Positions 24,900-34,839 of a stretch of 64,000 bases of DNA are shown piece by piece. The stretch lies in assembly GCA_964017145.1 (NCBI GenBank), contig OZ024848.1:2430501-2494500 (forward strand), given 5' to 3'. This DNA is from Agrocybe praecox. Its lineage: Eukaryota > Basidiomycota > Agaricomycetes > Agaricales > Agrocybaceae. Under the pieces are notes generated by a model that had not been told where the DNA came from, did no database searches, and was given only the letters and a program-made list of their open reading frames with translations. The translations under genes and the position numbers were made by a program. The number at the start of each line of letters is the position of its first letter. Position 1 is the stretch's first letter.

Positions 24900-25291
24900 A
24901 ATGAATTGTTTATGACAATAGAAGTTTTGTTCTCGTAACTGGACTCTGGAGGTCATTTGTTATGATGAAAATGATGGCCGATCTTGAGCTTGCCGACCTG
25001 TCTTGCCGCGCAAGCCTGGTACATTTTAAATGGTTTCTCTTGGCTTTCTCGCAATTATTCCAAATACGCCTTCGGGGGCTTCAAATAGAGTATTTGAATT
25101 AAACGTGCTTAGTCCTATGGGTAAGTCTATATGTATTTGAAGAGGTAGAGTAAAAGGGAATCCATAGTGTTGATGATTTATCAATGTTTCTTCTGCTATC
25201 AGTAATGGAAATAGTCGAGTGAGTTGTTGGTATTCCAGCTTGTCCTAGGGCTTGCGCGGATATTGAATGAACCTCTTAACATGTGTATAAC
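24900..25291. other. Intergenic, no gene recognised
   Basis: About 390 bp without a convincing frame. It may include an unrecognised first exon of the minus-strand MYND gene and the 3' flank of the F-box gene. Confidence 0.35.
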
Positions 25292-26785
25292 TTACCAAGT
25301 TGACGTTATGCCATACAAGCAATACCCCGTCTGGTAGGTAAGACGCACTTCGATGTTGGCAAACCGCATCATATCTTTGACCATGGGCCTGGGACTTGTC
25401 CCTTGAATACGGACGACGTCGATCCGATAATTGCGACGATGGTGGACGTCGTGCTTGATTGCTATAACTTGCAGCCTGTTTCGTGCTTCCAAGAAGGCGT
25501 ACAAAGCATCCAGTGAAAAATTAGGACAGTCCTCGATTTCAAGGATGTTGAGGTACGGAGAGCGAAGTCTCTCGAAGCGACGTTCATCAGAGAGATTAAC
25601 ATCCTCCATGACGTTCAGCCAGGAGAGAAAATCATCGTTGAAGGAGGGGCGTCGGCTGACTTTTAACGTTCTGCCCGTAAAGATACTCGCCACGTTTTTC
25701 AAGCTGTTATTTTCTGGTAGTTTGTGTAGATGCATGTTGAATCGCCCGGATAGAAAATTGGTCTTATGGCGTGTGACTGGTATGGAACATCCGCTAAATT
25801 GAATTGAGGCACGACCATAATTATTCATCAACAAAACAAGGTCCCATAGAGAGGGAAGGAAGTCTTCCGAGACGCCATCAAACCTGATAACGTCGATATA
25901 AAGCTCTTTCCGGGAACAGAGTGACTCTGAGAGTGCGGATTTTGAGGGGAATGGATACGAAAGGGAAAGGTTTCGAAAGACCAAATGCTTGAGTGGCCCG
26001 AGGTCGGATATTTTGTCGACAAGACATGACACGGTAAAATTCCCATGTTCATGAAATGCAAAACCATTGATGACGACTGCACAAATATCATTGAGGAATG
26101 ATAGAATCCACTCAGCAGTACTGGGATGTGTGGCGAGATGAAGAAACCAAAAGCCGGGAAGCGCAATGATTTTCACATTGTCAGTTGCCATGAGAAATTT
26201 ATCGTCCGCGTCTTCGTCTCCAAGAAAGCCGTCGATGAAATCGCACCCAGCGTCTAGGTCATCAATCTGGCCATTAAGTAGCAACCTTTCGAGGGCAGGT
26301 GCCTGATGACAAAAGAATTCCATCGGGATGGGAAGAGAAGTCGTGAACTTGAGGTCGAATGAAATACCCATACATCTCTCCATGTGCGGAATCAGGGCCT
26401 CCATAATTCTCGACGCACGACTTCTTTCTAGCTGCGCGTCGATCTGTGACTCTGATGATTTGCTGTTGAAGACCTGCACATCAAAAAGGAGGTCCTTTGA
26501 CCACCCGAACGCCTCGACATATTTCCAAGGGTCACTGGCGACGTCGAAGACCAAACTGGTCCAGCATTCCGGTTTATTCTTGAGGAGATTCCTCCAAAGT
26601 ATGCAGACTTCTGCCAAATTGTAGGGGAAGGAGGGGCAGGTTTCGGACCATTCAGGCGGGTTATAATAATCGCTTATGTCTTTATCTTCTCCGGAGTGCT
26701 TCTCAGAAGATATGGCTTGTTCTAGAATCAAACATTGAAGCTCAACGGGAATTCTGGGCAATCGCGCAATGTTATTGCTGATCAT
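25292..26785 (-). CDS. F-box-like protein
   Basis: A single open frame. I start it at the ATG at 26785 (MISNNIARLPRIPVELQ) because the 37 codons upstream are hydrophobic and unrelated to the domain. Near residues 8-70 is an F-box-like block: LPRIPVELQCLILEQ, then NLAEVCILWRNLLKNKPECW, matching the L-P-x-E...V-C-x-x-W-R...P-x-x-W pattern of mushroom F-box proteins. The rest (about 430 residues) has scattered leucine-rich segments such as LPGFWFLHLATHPSTAEW and LKHLVFRNLSLSYPF. F-box proteins link substrates to SCF ubiquitin ligases; the substrate is unknown. Two decayed partial copies lie upstream at 27133-28043 and 30648-30986. Confidence 0.8.
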   Translation of the reverse strand: MISNNIARLPRIPVELQCLILEQAISSEKHSGEDKDISDYYNPPEWSETCPSFPYNLAEVCILWRNLLKNKPECWTSLVFDVASDPWKYVEAFGWSKDLLFDVQVFNSKSSESQIDAQLERSRASRIMEALIPHMERCMGISFDLKFTTSLPIPMEFFCHQAPALERLLLNGQIDDLDAGCDFIDGFLGDEDADDKFLMATDNVKIIALPGFWFLHLATHPSTAEWILSFLNDICAVVINGFAFHEHGNFTVSCLVDKISDLGPLKHLVFRNLSLSYPFPSKSALSESLCSRKELYIDVIRFDGVSEDFLPSLWDLVLLMNNYGRASIQFSGCSIPVTRHKTNFLSGRFNMHLHKLPENNSLKNVASIFTGRTLKVSRRPSFNDDFLSWLNVMEDVNLSDERRFERLRSPYLNILEIEDCPNFSLDALYAFLEARNRLQVIAIKHDVHHRRNYRIDVVRIQGTSPRPMVKDMMRFANIEVRLTYQTGYCLYGITSTW

Positions 26786-27132
26786 AGGAAATAGCGTAGG
26801 TGGGAGAAAGGTGGGAAATGAACAGAATGTGAACCAGAAACCAGAATAGAACATATGAACGCTATTAGTTTCAACCCGTGATTTCTTTACTTCCAATCTT
26901 TCCCACGACGCTGACCTTGACCTTGATGTATTTGATTATTTTTTGTTCCCGACATATTCAACTCCTAAAGTAATGTTTAGAAACACAATCTCGTCTGCTA
27001 TCCGCTAAATTCTAATAATATCTACTATTGCGATTGTACTACTACATGAGCTACTAGCAATGCACTACATATATTTTGCATAAGCAAAGTGTCCTTGTGA
27101 GTTGTGATATTTCAGAGAGGGGAACCTTACTG
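26786..27132. other. Intergenic upstream of the F-box gene
   Basis: A 347-bp AT-rich stretch, probably the F-box promoter plus the 3' edge of the downstream-facing F-box remnant. No element recognised. Confidence 0.4.
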
Positions 27133-28043
27133 TTACATAACAAGCCGATTGTAATTTTTGTCCAAAAAATGCACTCCGATCTTCTCAAAGCGGGTCAAAT
27201 CCTCGGCCTTTGGCTGTGGACTCGTCCCTCGAGTAGCGATGGCACGAATGAAAGGTCTGAAACGATAGTCTGCGTTATTTGCCACCACCTTCAGCCTATT
27301 TCGTTCTTTAAAAAAGACGTACAATGCATCCAATGAAATATTGGGACTGTTTATGATTTGAACGAAATTGACGTTGGAAGCGCGAAGTTTGCCCAAGCGG
27401 AGCTCATCGATCATCAGTGATACTGACACCCTCTCTGCCATTCAGCCACAAGAGGAAGTCATCGTTGAAGAAGGAGCACTCGCTGACTTTTAATGATTCG
27501 CCGGTAAATCCGCTCGCCGCATTCATTAAGCTGCTGCTTGCTGAAACTATGTATACCCAATTCGGATGGCCATCGCACATCGGTCTTCTGTCTTATGACT
27601 GGTATAAAGCATTCAGCGAAATAGATTGAGCCACTTTTATAGTCATCCACAAATAAAACAAGGTCCCATAGTGACGAAAGGAAGTCTTGCGATACGCCAT
27701 TGAACGTGATAGCAAAGTCGATCCTAACCTCTGACCAGAGCCCAAATGACTCTGAATGAGCTGGTGGCGGAAAGAAGGGATACGAGAGAGAAAGATTTCG
27801 AAATACCAACTGGTCCATTGGTTTGAGGCCGATAATTAAGTTGACAAGTTGTGACATGGTAAAATTCCCATGTTCATGAAATGGAAAACCATTAATGACG
27901 ATTATCCAAACACGTTCAAGAAACAGCGGAAGCCACTCCGAGGTACTGGGATGTGTGGCAAGATTAAGAAACCAAAAACCAGGAAGGGCAATGTTCCTCG
28001 CATTGTTTATCGCGACAAAAAGTTTATCCTTCGCTTCTTCGTC
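27133..28043 (-). pseudogene. Truncated, frameshifted copy of the F-box gene
   Basis: The minus-strand translation parallels residues from about 190 onward of the intact F-box protein: ALPGFWFLNLATHPSTSEW, FPFHEHGNFT, LVFRNLSLSYPFF, NISLDALYVFFKERNRLK and a near-equal ending. The first about 190 residues, including the F-box, are absent. Near 27530 the frame changes: the first frame runs off into KQQLNECGERIYRR while homology continues in another frame and again from 27441. It is therefore a 5'-truncated, frame-disrupted duplicate. Homology stops around 28043, where the sequence becomes a low-complexity region. Confidence 0.8.
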
Positions 28044-28059
28044 GCTCTTCCTTCCTAGC

Positions 28060-29206
28060 CCTAAGCCTAAGCCGGAATGTGCGGAAGCAAAAGAAGAGCG
28101 CCTGGGCGGACTCATCCGATGCCTCATCGTCAGAAACGCGATCATGTATGACGGAGGGAGGGCAGCGCACTGTTGTTGTTGTCGTTGCTTCTGCGTAGCG
28201 GACGTCGATTCAGGAGACCTAGAAACCTTCGGAGGCTCAGGCGAAGCCCTCATCGGCCTCTTCCCCTCCTCCTTCCCGCCCGACGCCTGATTCCAAACAT
28301 GCTCAACACATTCTCTCTTCTTCCTCTTCTTCCTCCTCTCCATTATCATCTACATCCCTCAGAGCCCTATGCACGGTGGGAGGGAGTATGGTGGGGGGTC
28401 TTTTGCTTGGGTTTGGGCTTCCGACTGCTTTTGCTTTTGCTTCCCTACCCCGACATCGAGGCCAACGCCGAGGAGCAGAGAGTCGATCGTCTTGAGCAGG
28501 ATCGTATCCTCATCTGCATCTCGCTGGTGTTGATCCAGAGACTTGATATCCGAGTCGCGGTCGCGTTCATGTCGGACGGAAGCTTGAGATATCAGAGGCG
28601 GAATCGGAATCGGAGTATGCGCGACATTCGCATGCACCTGCATTTGGACCTGCGCCTGCACCTCTGGGCCAACAACGACAGCAGTCGACGGCGATGGAGA
28701 TGAAGGCAAGACGTGCTGAGCAGTCGACAAAGGCATCAGGATCATCCTCTCCCTCTCCTGCGACTACGACTACGACTCCCCATGCACACTCACACCCACA
28801 CGACTCCGATTCCGATTCGCGACAACGGGAGTGGCGATAGGGCTAGCGGCCCTCACGTTCCCATTCCCATTCTCATTCCGTTGAACAGAGCACGAGTCCT
28901 TCCTCACGCGCCTCTCGGCATTGGTGCTAGGAACGGTAATAGCAGCCTGAGCTTGCGACTTGTGCGTCTTCGACTTCGTCAGGGGATGAAGATGAGGGTG
29001 AGGGTGAGTTGAGCGGAGGGTTGCGTGCGGGTGGGTGGATTTGAATGTGAATTTGCTGGTTCGTGGGTTGGCGGATCTGTACGATGAGGCGTATGATGTG
29101 CGCGAGATGGATGTCGCTGATATGGAGGTGGACGAAGCTCACGTCGCGGAAGAAGTGAAAGTGGACGAAGAGGAAGAGGAAGAGGAAGAGGAAGAGGGCT
29201 AGTAAC
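28060..29206 (+). CDS. Possible low-complexity gene, structure unresolved
   Basis: Plus-strand segments look coding but sit in different frames or are split by stops. They include a Ser/Pro-rich part (KKSAWADSSDASSSETRS near 28090-28150; SSSSPLSSTSLRALC near 28315-28370), a glycine-rich hydrophobic stretch (CTVGGSMVGGLLLGFGL near 28370-28420), further Thr/Val/Leu-rich hydrophobic stretches near 28810 and 28900, and a final acidic run (DLYDEAYDVREMDVADME then ten Glu) ending at TAG 29201-29203. This would suit a serine-rich membrane protein with several introns or a decayed gene. The opposite strand is also partly open because of the composition. I recognise no family. The left part abuts the truncated F-box copy. 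Confidence 0.3.
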
Positions 29207-30647
29207 GGTGGTACTCTTTTCTTTTCCTTTCGTGTTTCCTTTCGTGTTGTTGGTAGTTTTAACGGATTGTAATTGCGATGCTGCATGCAAGGCTGGCGCC
29301 TCACAGCCCTGTTTGCGCATGTTTGACGTAGTGTTGCCGCGGTTCGACTCCGCTCGACTCCGCTCCGCTTTTGTGACTACGCGAGTCAATCAGCCGTTGA
29401 GCCGAGCAAAACCGCATCGCCACCAACTTACTCAGCCCGACTTCCGCTCGCTTCCGCTTAAGTCGCGACTCCACAGTCCAAAAATGGAAGTTCAAGTTTT
29501 TATGTACATTATACATAACCTGCGAATGGCCCTGCGGGCGGTCCCTGGACTCCAATGCCTTATGCAACATTGTAAAAAAATAATATAAAACACAACCACA
29601 AACAATAAAATAACCTTTCACGGCCCTTACAATAGCCTGAAATGTGGTTAAAGCAGCGCACACAGAACAAAAGAAAGAAAGAAGTCCAGAGACAATTTGA
29701 AAAAAACTGGAAGGGGTGTATGCGATATATATTTATACGCTCAGCGTGTACGTCGATCCAAAACTTGCCACAACATTAAAGGGGTCGTCAATTCACGCCA
29801 TGGAATCGCAGTGTGTTTATTTTATCAGTAGCTTCTCCAGGAACGCTAATAACAAATTCACGAGTTCTATCTATATTGCCAAGAAGATACAAATCGGCAT
29901 CTAAACATTATCGAGACAAGTACCAAACAGAAAGCGAGGGATCGAGCAGATGTCCAACGCGATACAGATCGCCACTTTGGTGGAAATATCAACAAAAGGA
30001 CTAAAAAAAGAGGCTACGAGCAGAGGGAAAGTTTAGTAAAATTCTGACTTGACACGTTGTACAGGCGACACAATCCCCGCATTCGTATGGCAAGGTCAGA
30101 TCGAACACGAACGAATGTGAAACGACGAAAACGGAAGGAGGCAACAGAGGAGCGAATGAAAGAATGACCGTCCCATAATAATAAAATGCCTGTAAAATAA
30201 AAATGTTACAAGATATTACGAGACACCGTTTATGTTTCTCAAACGTGCGGAAGATGCGCAAGGATGTATGTAGTCTAATAGAAAGAAAGAAAAACAGAAA
30301 ACAGAAAACAGTGAACGCGAAGAATGAACGCGAAAAAGACACGTGCGGAAGAGGTGTGATGGTGAGAAAGTGGACGGATTGCCTAAAAAGGAAGAACAGT
30401 TGTAGGCGAAGACCTGGACAGAGAGTCCAGGCATTCAAGATCATAGTTTTAGCGAAAGTCTACCTATTTTCACCCCAATATTCACCGGAAAGTCTTTCTA
30501 GAACTTCAAATTTTCTGTGCTCCTCCTGTGAAACCCAAGACCAAAGGGCATATTCAATTCGGCAGTCATGGATAATGTGAGCGACTTGGTGGATAATGCA
30601 CCGAAGTTGGTTATAAATCTACATTAGGTTTTTGTACGATCCGGCAC
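29207..30647. other. Intergenic, no gene supported
   Basis: Overlapping frames on both strands (29208-29663, 30001-30580) show no domains. Composition is AT-rich with purine runs. Nothing recognised apart from the third F-box remnant that begins at 30648. Confidence 0.4.
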
Positions 30648-30986
30648 TCATACATATGCTGAGGAAATGAAGTCTTTTGATACGCCATCAAAAGTGAAAA
30701 TGTCTACATCAGGCTCTGCATCCGAGTGTGCTGGTTGGGGAAAGAAGGGATACAAAAGAGAGAGATTTTGAAAGATCACTTGCCCGAGTGGCGAGAGGAG
30801 GATAATTGTGTCAATAAGATGTGACACTGTAAAATTTCCGCGTTCATGAAAAGCGAAACTATTGATGACGAGTGTCTGAATATGACCAATGAGTAAAGGA
30901 AGCCACTCCGAGGTGGCGATATGTGTGACGAGATGAAGCAACCAGAAACCGGGAAGTGCAATGATATCCAGATTAATATTTGCCAC
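30648..30986 (-). pseudogene. Internal fragment of the F-box gene
   Basis: Translates to a segment parallel to the middle of the intact F-box protein: IALPGFWLLHLVTHIATSEW, NSFAFHERGNFTVSHL, VIFQNLSLLYPFFPQPAHS, FDGVSKDFISS. Only about 110 of roughly 500 residues remain, with neither the F-box nor the C-terminus. It is the third member of this local family. Confidence 0.8.
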
Positions 30987-31029
30987 CTATCATGATAACT
31001 TCCAAACTGGTAGATTCATATATATATCA

Positions 31030-31043
31030 AAAAAAAAAAAAAA
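31030..31043 (+). repeat. Poly-A run
   Basis: An uninterrupted A tract at the 5' side of DNA that follows the F-box fragment. On its own it does not show retroposition; it is noted because it lies between the fragment and the next gene. Confidence 0.5.
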
Positions 31044-31086
31044 GTACAATCCGGCAGCCATACACTATATGACTCATACATACGTA

Positions 31087-31766
31087 TCATAGCGCACCAT
31101 ACACGATGTAACTAATTATAGGGATCATCATTATTGCGATGGTCACGATGACACAGACTACAATTTCAAACGACTCCACTAAAATAATATATGCTATAGC
31201 GGACATGCCCAGAGTTAGGATTCCCAGAATAAGCATGATAATCCCTAAATCAATCGAAAAAAGGAAAGATTAACGAATATATAGCATGTAAAACTCATAC
31301 ACTCACATTGAAAAACCATCATGCGCCATGCTTTGGTCAGCCCAAATTTCGTGAGGAGATCAGTTTCATCCCCGCAGATCCTTCCAGTGGTTTCCATATC
31401 CATGTGAAACATATGTGGCTTGGATGATGCAGCATAGGACAGCCTCCCGAGGGTATGGATCATAATAAAAGAGAGAAGTGTGGCGATAATATTGAGGAAG
31501 AGAGAAATATAGCAAGCACAAACAACGAATATGCGGATTCTTCCGTTGGGATCTGAGTCCGATTCGTAGCTTCCGTTGTATTTTACGAATCCGAGGAGTT
31601 GGGAAGCTGCTGATGCCAATAGGCTGGTCTAAAATAATCGATAAAGCTTAGTATGAGGGACTCTCGCTACTACAGACCAATATGTGAGGACTTACAACTA
31701 TTGCACCGCTTTGGCATGAGCTCACCCAACGTTCTTTGGTTGAAATAACAACCCTCGGGAGTTGAT
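31087..31766 (-). CDS. Small multi-pass membrane protein, uncharacterised
   Basis: Three exons are well supported: 31766-31696 (QLPRVVISTKERWVSSCQS), 31628-31307 (TSLLASAASQLLGFVKYNG...) and 31244-31087 (WIIMLILGILTLGMSAI...), joined by GT..AG introns, with the stop at 31089-31087. Three hydrophobic segments are visible: IFVVCACYISLFLNIIATLL, WIIMLILGILTLGMSAIAY and VVCVIVTIAIMMIPIISYIV. Between the first two is a loop with TKFGLTKAWRMM. The pattern recalls uncharacterised mushroom membrane proteins of the same layout. The first exon with the start codon is not resolved; candidates lie at 31790-31970. Function unknown. Confidence 0.7.
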
Positions 31767-33840
31767 CTAAGGAATAGAAGCAAATTATTGGGGGAAAAGG
31801 TCGCGATAAAAAAGGTAGTGACTTTCATTGCAAGGCAACATTGGACAGGGTTGACATAATGGGAATGGAACTGCAAAAAGCACGTTTTCGGTATGAAATG
31901 GGATTATAGAAACACTGAAATGGGTCGATGAGGCAGGATGAAGATGGAGCTGGAAAACATTCTGCAACAGTTTTATTTTTTATAGTACGTCAACGTGCAT
32001 CGAGTTTTCCTGCAACCCCGAAAGGTAATTATAGCCGAACATGCTGGCATACCCAGTGCAGTTGTATGTATATCATTAGAAATGAGTTGTCAAAGGGTGG
32101 ACAATTCATAGCACCGGCGTGTGGCGTTATGAAACACGCCCAAGCAAGATTATTAATCAAAGTGCATGCCAAATTTTAGTCCGGGTGAAATTCTCAGTCG
32201 AATCATTATTCTTCTATTTTTCTAATAAATCAAATAAAAAGTTGATGACCGGGGAGGCCGTCAAGCAGACATGCACGATGGCAGTTGCAGTCCAAAGTTC
32301 AAAGATAAATTTAGCTAATAGACGCGTACAGTGTCGTGCTATTATACAGGTGCACGCTCATGGCACGGAGGATTCTATGGGCGCTTTATTGATCTGTCTG
32401 GACGATATTAAATAGTCGTGTATACCATGTTTTTGCACGAGGTCCGCAGGATTTGTGCTGTCGGTTTCCTTTTCATAACGCCGAGGTGAAGTAGAAATCA
32501 CGCACGTTGTATAGTTTTTAGCTGGCCTGAGCCTCGTTCTGGCGTGGATTCACTGCGGGTGTCTAATCGGGCACAGGAAAAAGTCCGTGGCATACTGCAC
32601 GCATGTGTTATGGCAGTGCAACCTGCACAGCCCGATTAGATTAGATCATGTATGTACAGATATGTGACCACGACGCGTACATAGCCGAATCCATCTTGCT
32701 TTGACCGTAACTGCCACCTTGCGAGGCTGTTCGAAGGGCTTCCGAGCCTTGCTACGCCATCCAGCTGCACTACTAACTGCTCTAATTAATTGTCAGCATG
32801 TGCGTGCGTGCACACTGCAAAACCCTGACAAGTCCGTGCAATGAAACTGGAGTAAGTCGGGATACTGATTCTCTGAGTCGATAGGAGCGTATGTAGGCAA
32901 CTTTATAAATGTATTATAATGATATGCAAAGATTTTCTACTAATACCATACGCAACCTTTTTTTTGACGCTTATCATTTTTTGAAGTCCGTGAAAGGAAG
33001 TCACGGTGCGTGCAAATAGACGTAGCGTGCATGCCGGGTCAGTACTTCAGTACCGGTCAGTGCTGATCCGTGCTGATTTACGAGACCTTATGTAATAAGG
33101 TATCGTTTTTACCTGATAAATGGAATGTGAGAAACTCTATGATTCATTACCCGGTTTGTTTGTTAACTAGCGGTCGCCGTCGGCTCCATCCCGGCTTGCT
33201 GTTGTACCTGAGCCGGTTTTTTCAAATTGTTTACATGCCTATGTATTTATGTTTTTCTTCTTAACAATGATTATGAGAAGTTGTTTCGTAAGACACAGAG
33301 TTCATATTATTTGAAGAGGATGTAGTAATAACAACAGTATTGGGAATGCTGAAGACAAATGTTATAAGTACAGCGGTACACGATAAAATTTACTCTAAAG
33401 CTTGCGCTTCTTCAACCTCTTTGCATCTTCCACCTCTTTGCATCGTCGTCTTTCTTCGATTTGCCAGCTTCATCTGTTCAATTAGCCAGTACTGATTCCC
33501 GAACAAGTAGAGAGCAAAAAGTATATTGCTCACCGTCATCTTTATCCTTGCCGTTCGCGTTGGATTCCATTGAACCACTACCACTTCCAGATGACAAAGT
33601 GATCGAAGAGCCTGACCCTCCAGACAAGTTAGACCTGGAAGAGGAACCGGAGCCTGGAGGATCGGGAAGACGCAGCTGTCATAGGCGTGACGCTACCATT
33701 AGAAGAGACGGCCTGCGACGTACTAAAGTCTGGTTGCGCGATCTAGTTCGGGGAAAATGCTGCAGTGGCACATTTGAGTTCCCCTCGTGTCGGCGTAACT
33801 AGCGTCTGAGCAAAATGCATAAGACACCATCGAGCTAGCA
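31767..33840. other. Intergenic with repeat-like DNA
   Basis: About 2 kb without a supported gene. From 32430 to 33080 the text is rich in GTCCGTG and TGCGTGC motifs and carries an 11-bp perfect inverted repeat (32562-32572 and 32630-32640). It looks like eroded repeat DNA rather than coding sequence. A 113-codon plus frame at 33461-33802 is Pro/Glu/Asp-rich with no recognisable domain. Confidence 0.4.
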
Positions 33841-34395
33841 GTTGGAATGAAAGGCATGATCCAAGCGAACATCGCATTGGAAGCAATGATAGCAAACGGT
33901 ACATGCGAAACCATTGAGATCGTTCTCAGGGACCCACTGGAGAATACCATCCAGGAGAAGAATAGTTCTCTTCCGACTGAACAAACCAGCATCTCTTCGA
34001 TTTGCAGGCATCGCACCCGGTCTCGTTCCAATCGCACCAACACGAGCGACTTTATAGTGACAGGAAGGGACAACTCGAAACATAAAATACCACGTAAACA
34101 GTACCCAATCATTCCGGGTTACGCATTCACAGACTACAAATCGCAAGGACAAACAATTGAGTATGTCATAATAGACATCGGACAACCGAAGACAGGCGCA
34201 GGGCTCTCGCCGTTCGGGGTGTACATCGCACTTTCGAGAAACAGGGGATGATCAACCATTAGGCTGCTGCGTGATTTCAACGATAACCTGTTCCAGAATC
34301 AGCCATCCGAGGACCGGAGAATAGAGATGGAGAGATTGGAGGAGTTGGACAAGTTGAACGAGCGAGAAAGACACTCGGAACAAAGATTGGCATGA
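33841..34395 (+). pseudogene. C-terminal remnant of a PIF1/Helitron-type helicase
   Basis: The plus frame starts VGMKGMIQANIALEAMIANG. It later holds YAFTDYKSQGQTIEYVIIDI and GVYIALSRNRG, the last conserved motifs of PIF1-like superfamily-1 helicases found in mushroom Helitrons. A TGA at 34249-34251 breaks the frame right after SRNRG, yet the same frame continues TIRLLRDFNDNLF to a stop at 34393-34395, as the family predicts. Motifs I-IV and the Rep endonuclease are absent. This is a truncated, nonsense-mutated transposon relic. Confidence 0.8.
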
Positions 34396-34612
34396 TTAAA
34401 AACGATAGATTTCCATATAAAACATTGTGTTTAAAAGAATCTAAATAGAATTAAAATAGATACCAAAAAGTGGTATACCAAGGTAGAGGAAAGTGAGACA
34501 TGGCAAAAGAAAAATGTTGGGAGTCGAATAGAGAGAAAGGCGGGTAAAGGAATGCCACCAAGAGACGAACAGAGAGGATGGAATGTCAGCCCAGTAGGTG
34601 ACAAAACAGATA

Positions 34613-34725
34613 CAAACAAACGGTCAACATTTTGCGAATTACAGGGAGGGACCGGTTGAAGGCAAACGAAGAGGGCATAGACAATTATGTGCAAACAAAC
34701 GGTCAATATTTTCTGAATTACAGGG
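34613..34725 (+). repeat. Pair of 34-bp direct repeats
   Basis: The stretch CAAACAAACGGTCAA..ATT plus AATTACAGGG occurs at 34613-34646 and again at 34692-34725 with two differences, 79 bp apart. It lies between the helicase remnant and the transposase-like gene, so it may be an end repeat of one of them. Confidence 0.6.
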
Positions 34726-34839
34726 TTGGGGACGAGACGGAGACATCACGTGAATGTACAGATTGGGAGAAGCTTACGTGATGACCAACATTTATTTCCT
34801 TAAACGTACTATTTACGGGGTGAGGGAAGCTTACTGTTA

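Noticed and set aside
28173..28745. Two frames of 128-176 codons rich in Arg/Leu/Pro or Gln/Ala
   Set aside because: They are alternate readings of low-complexity sequence; only the composite plus-strand reading was kept, at low confidence.
33461..33802. 113-codon acidic Pro-rich frame before the helicase relic
   Set aside because: No known helicase or Helitron motif; composition alone does not support a gene.
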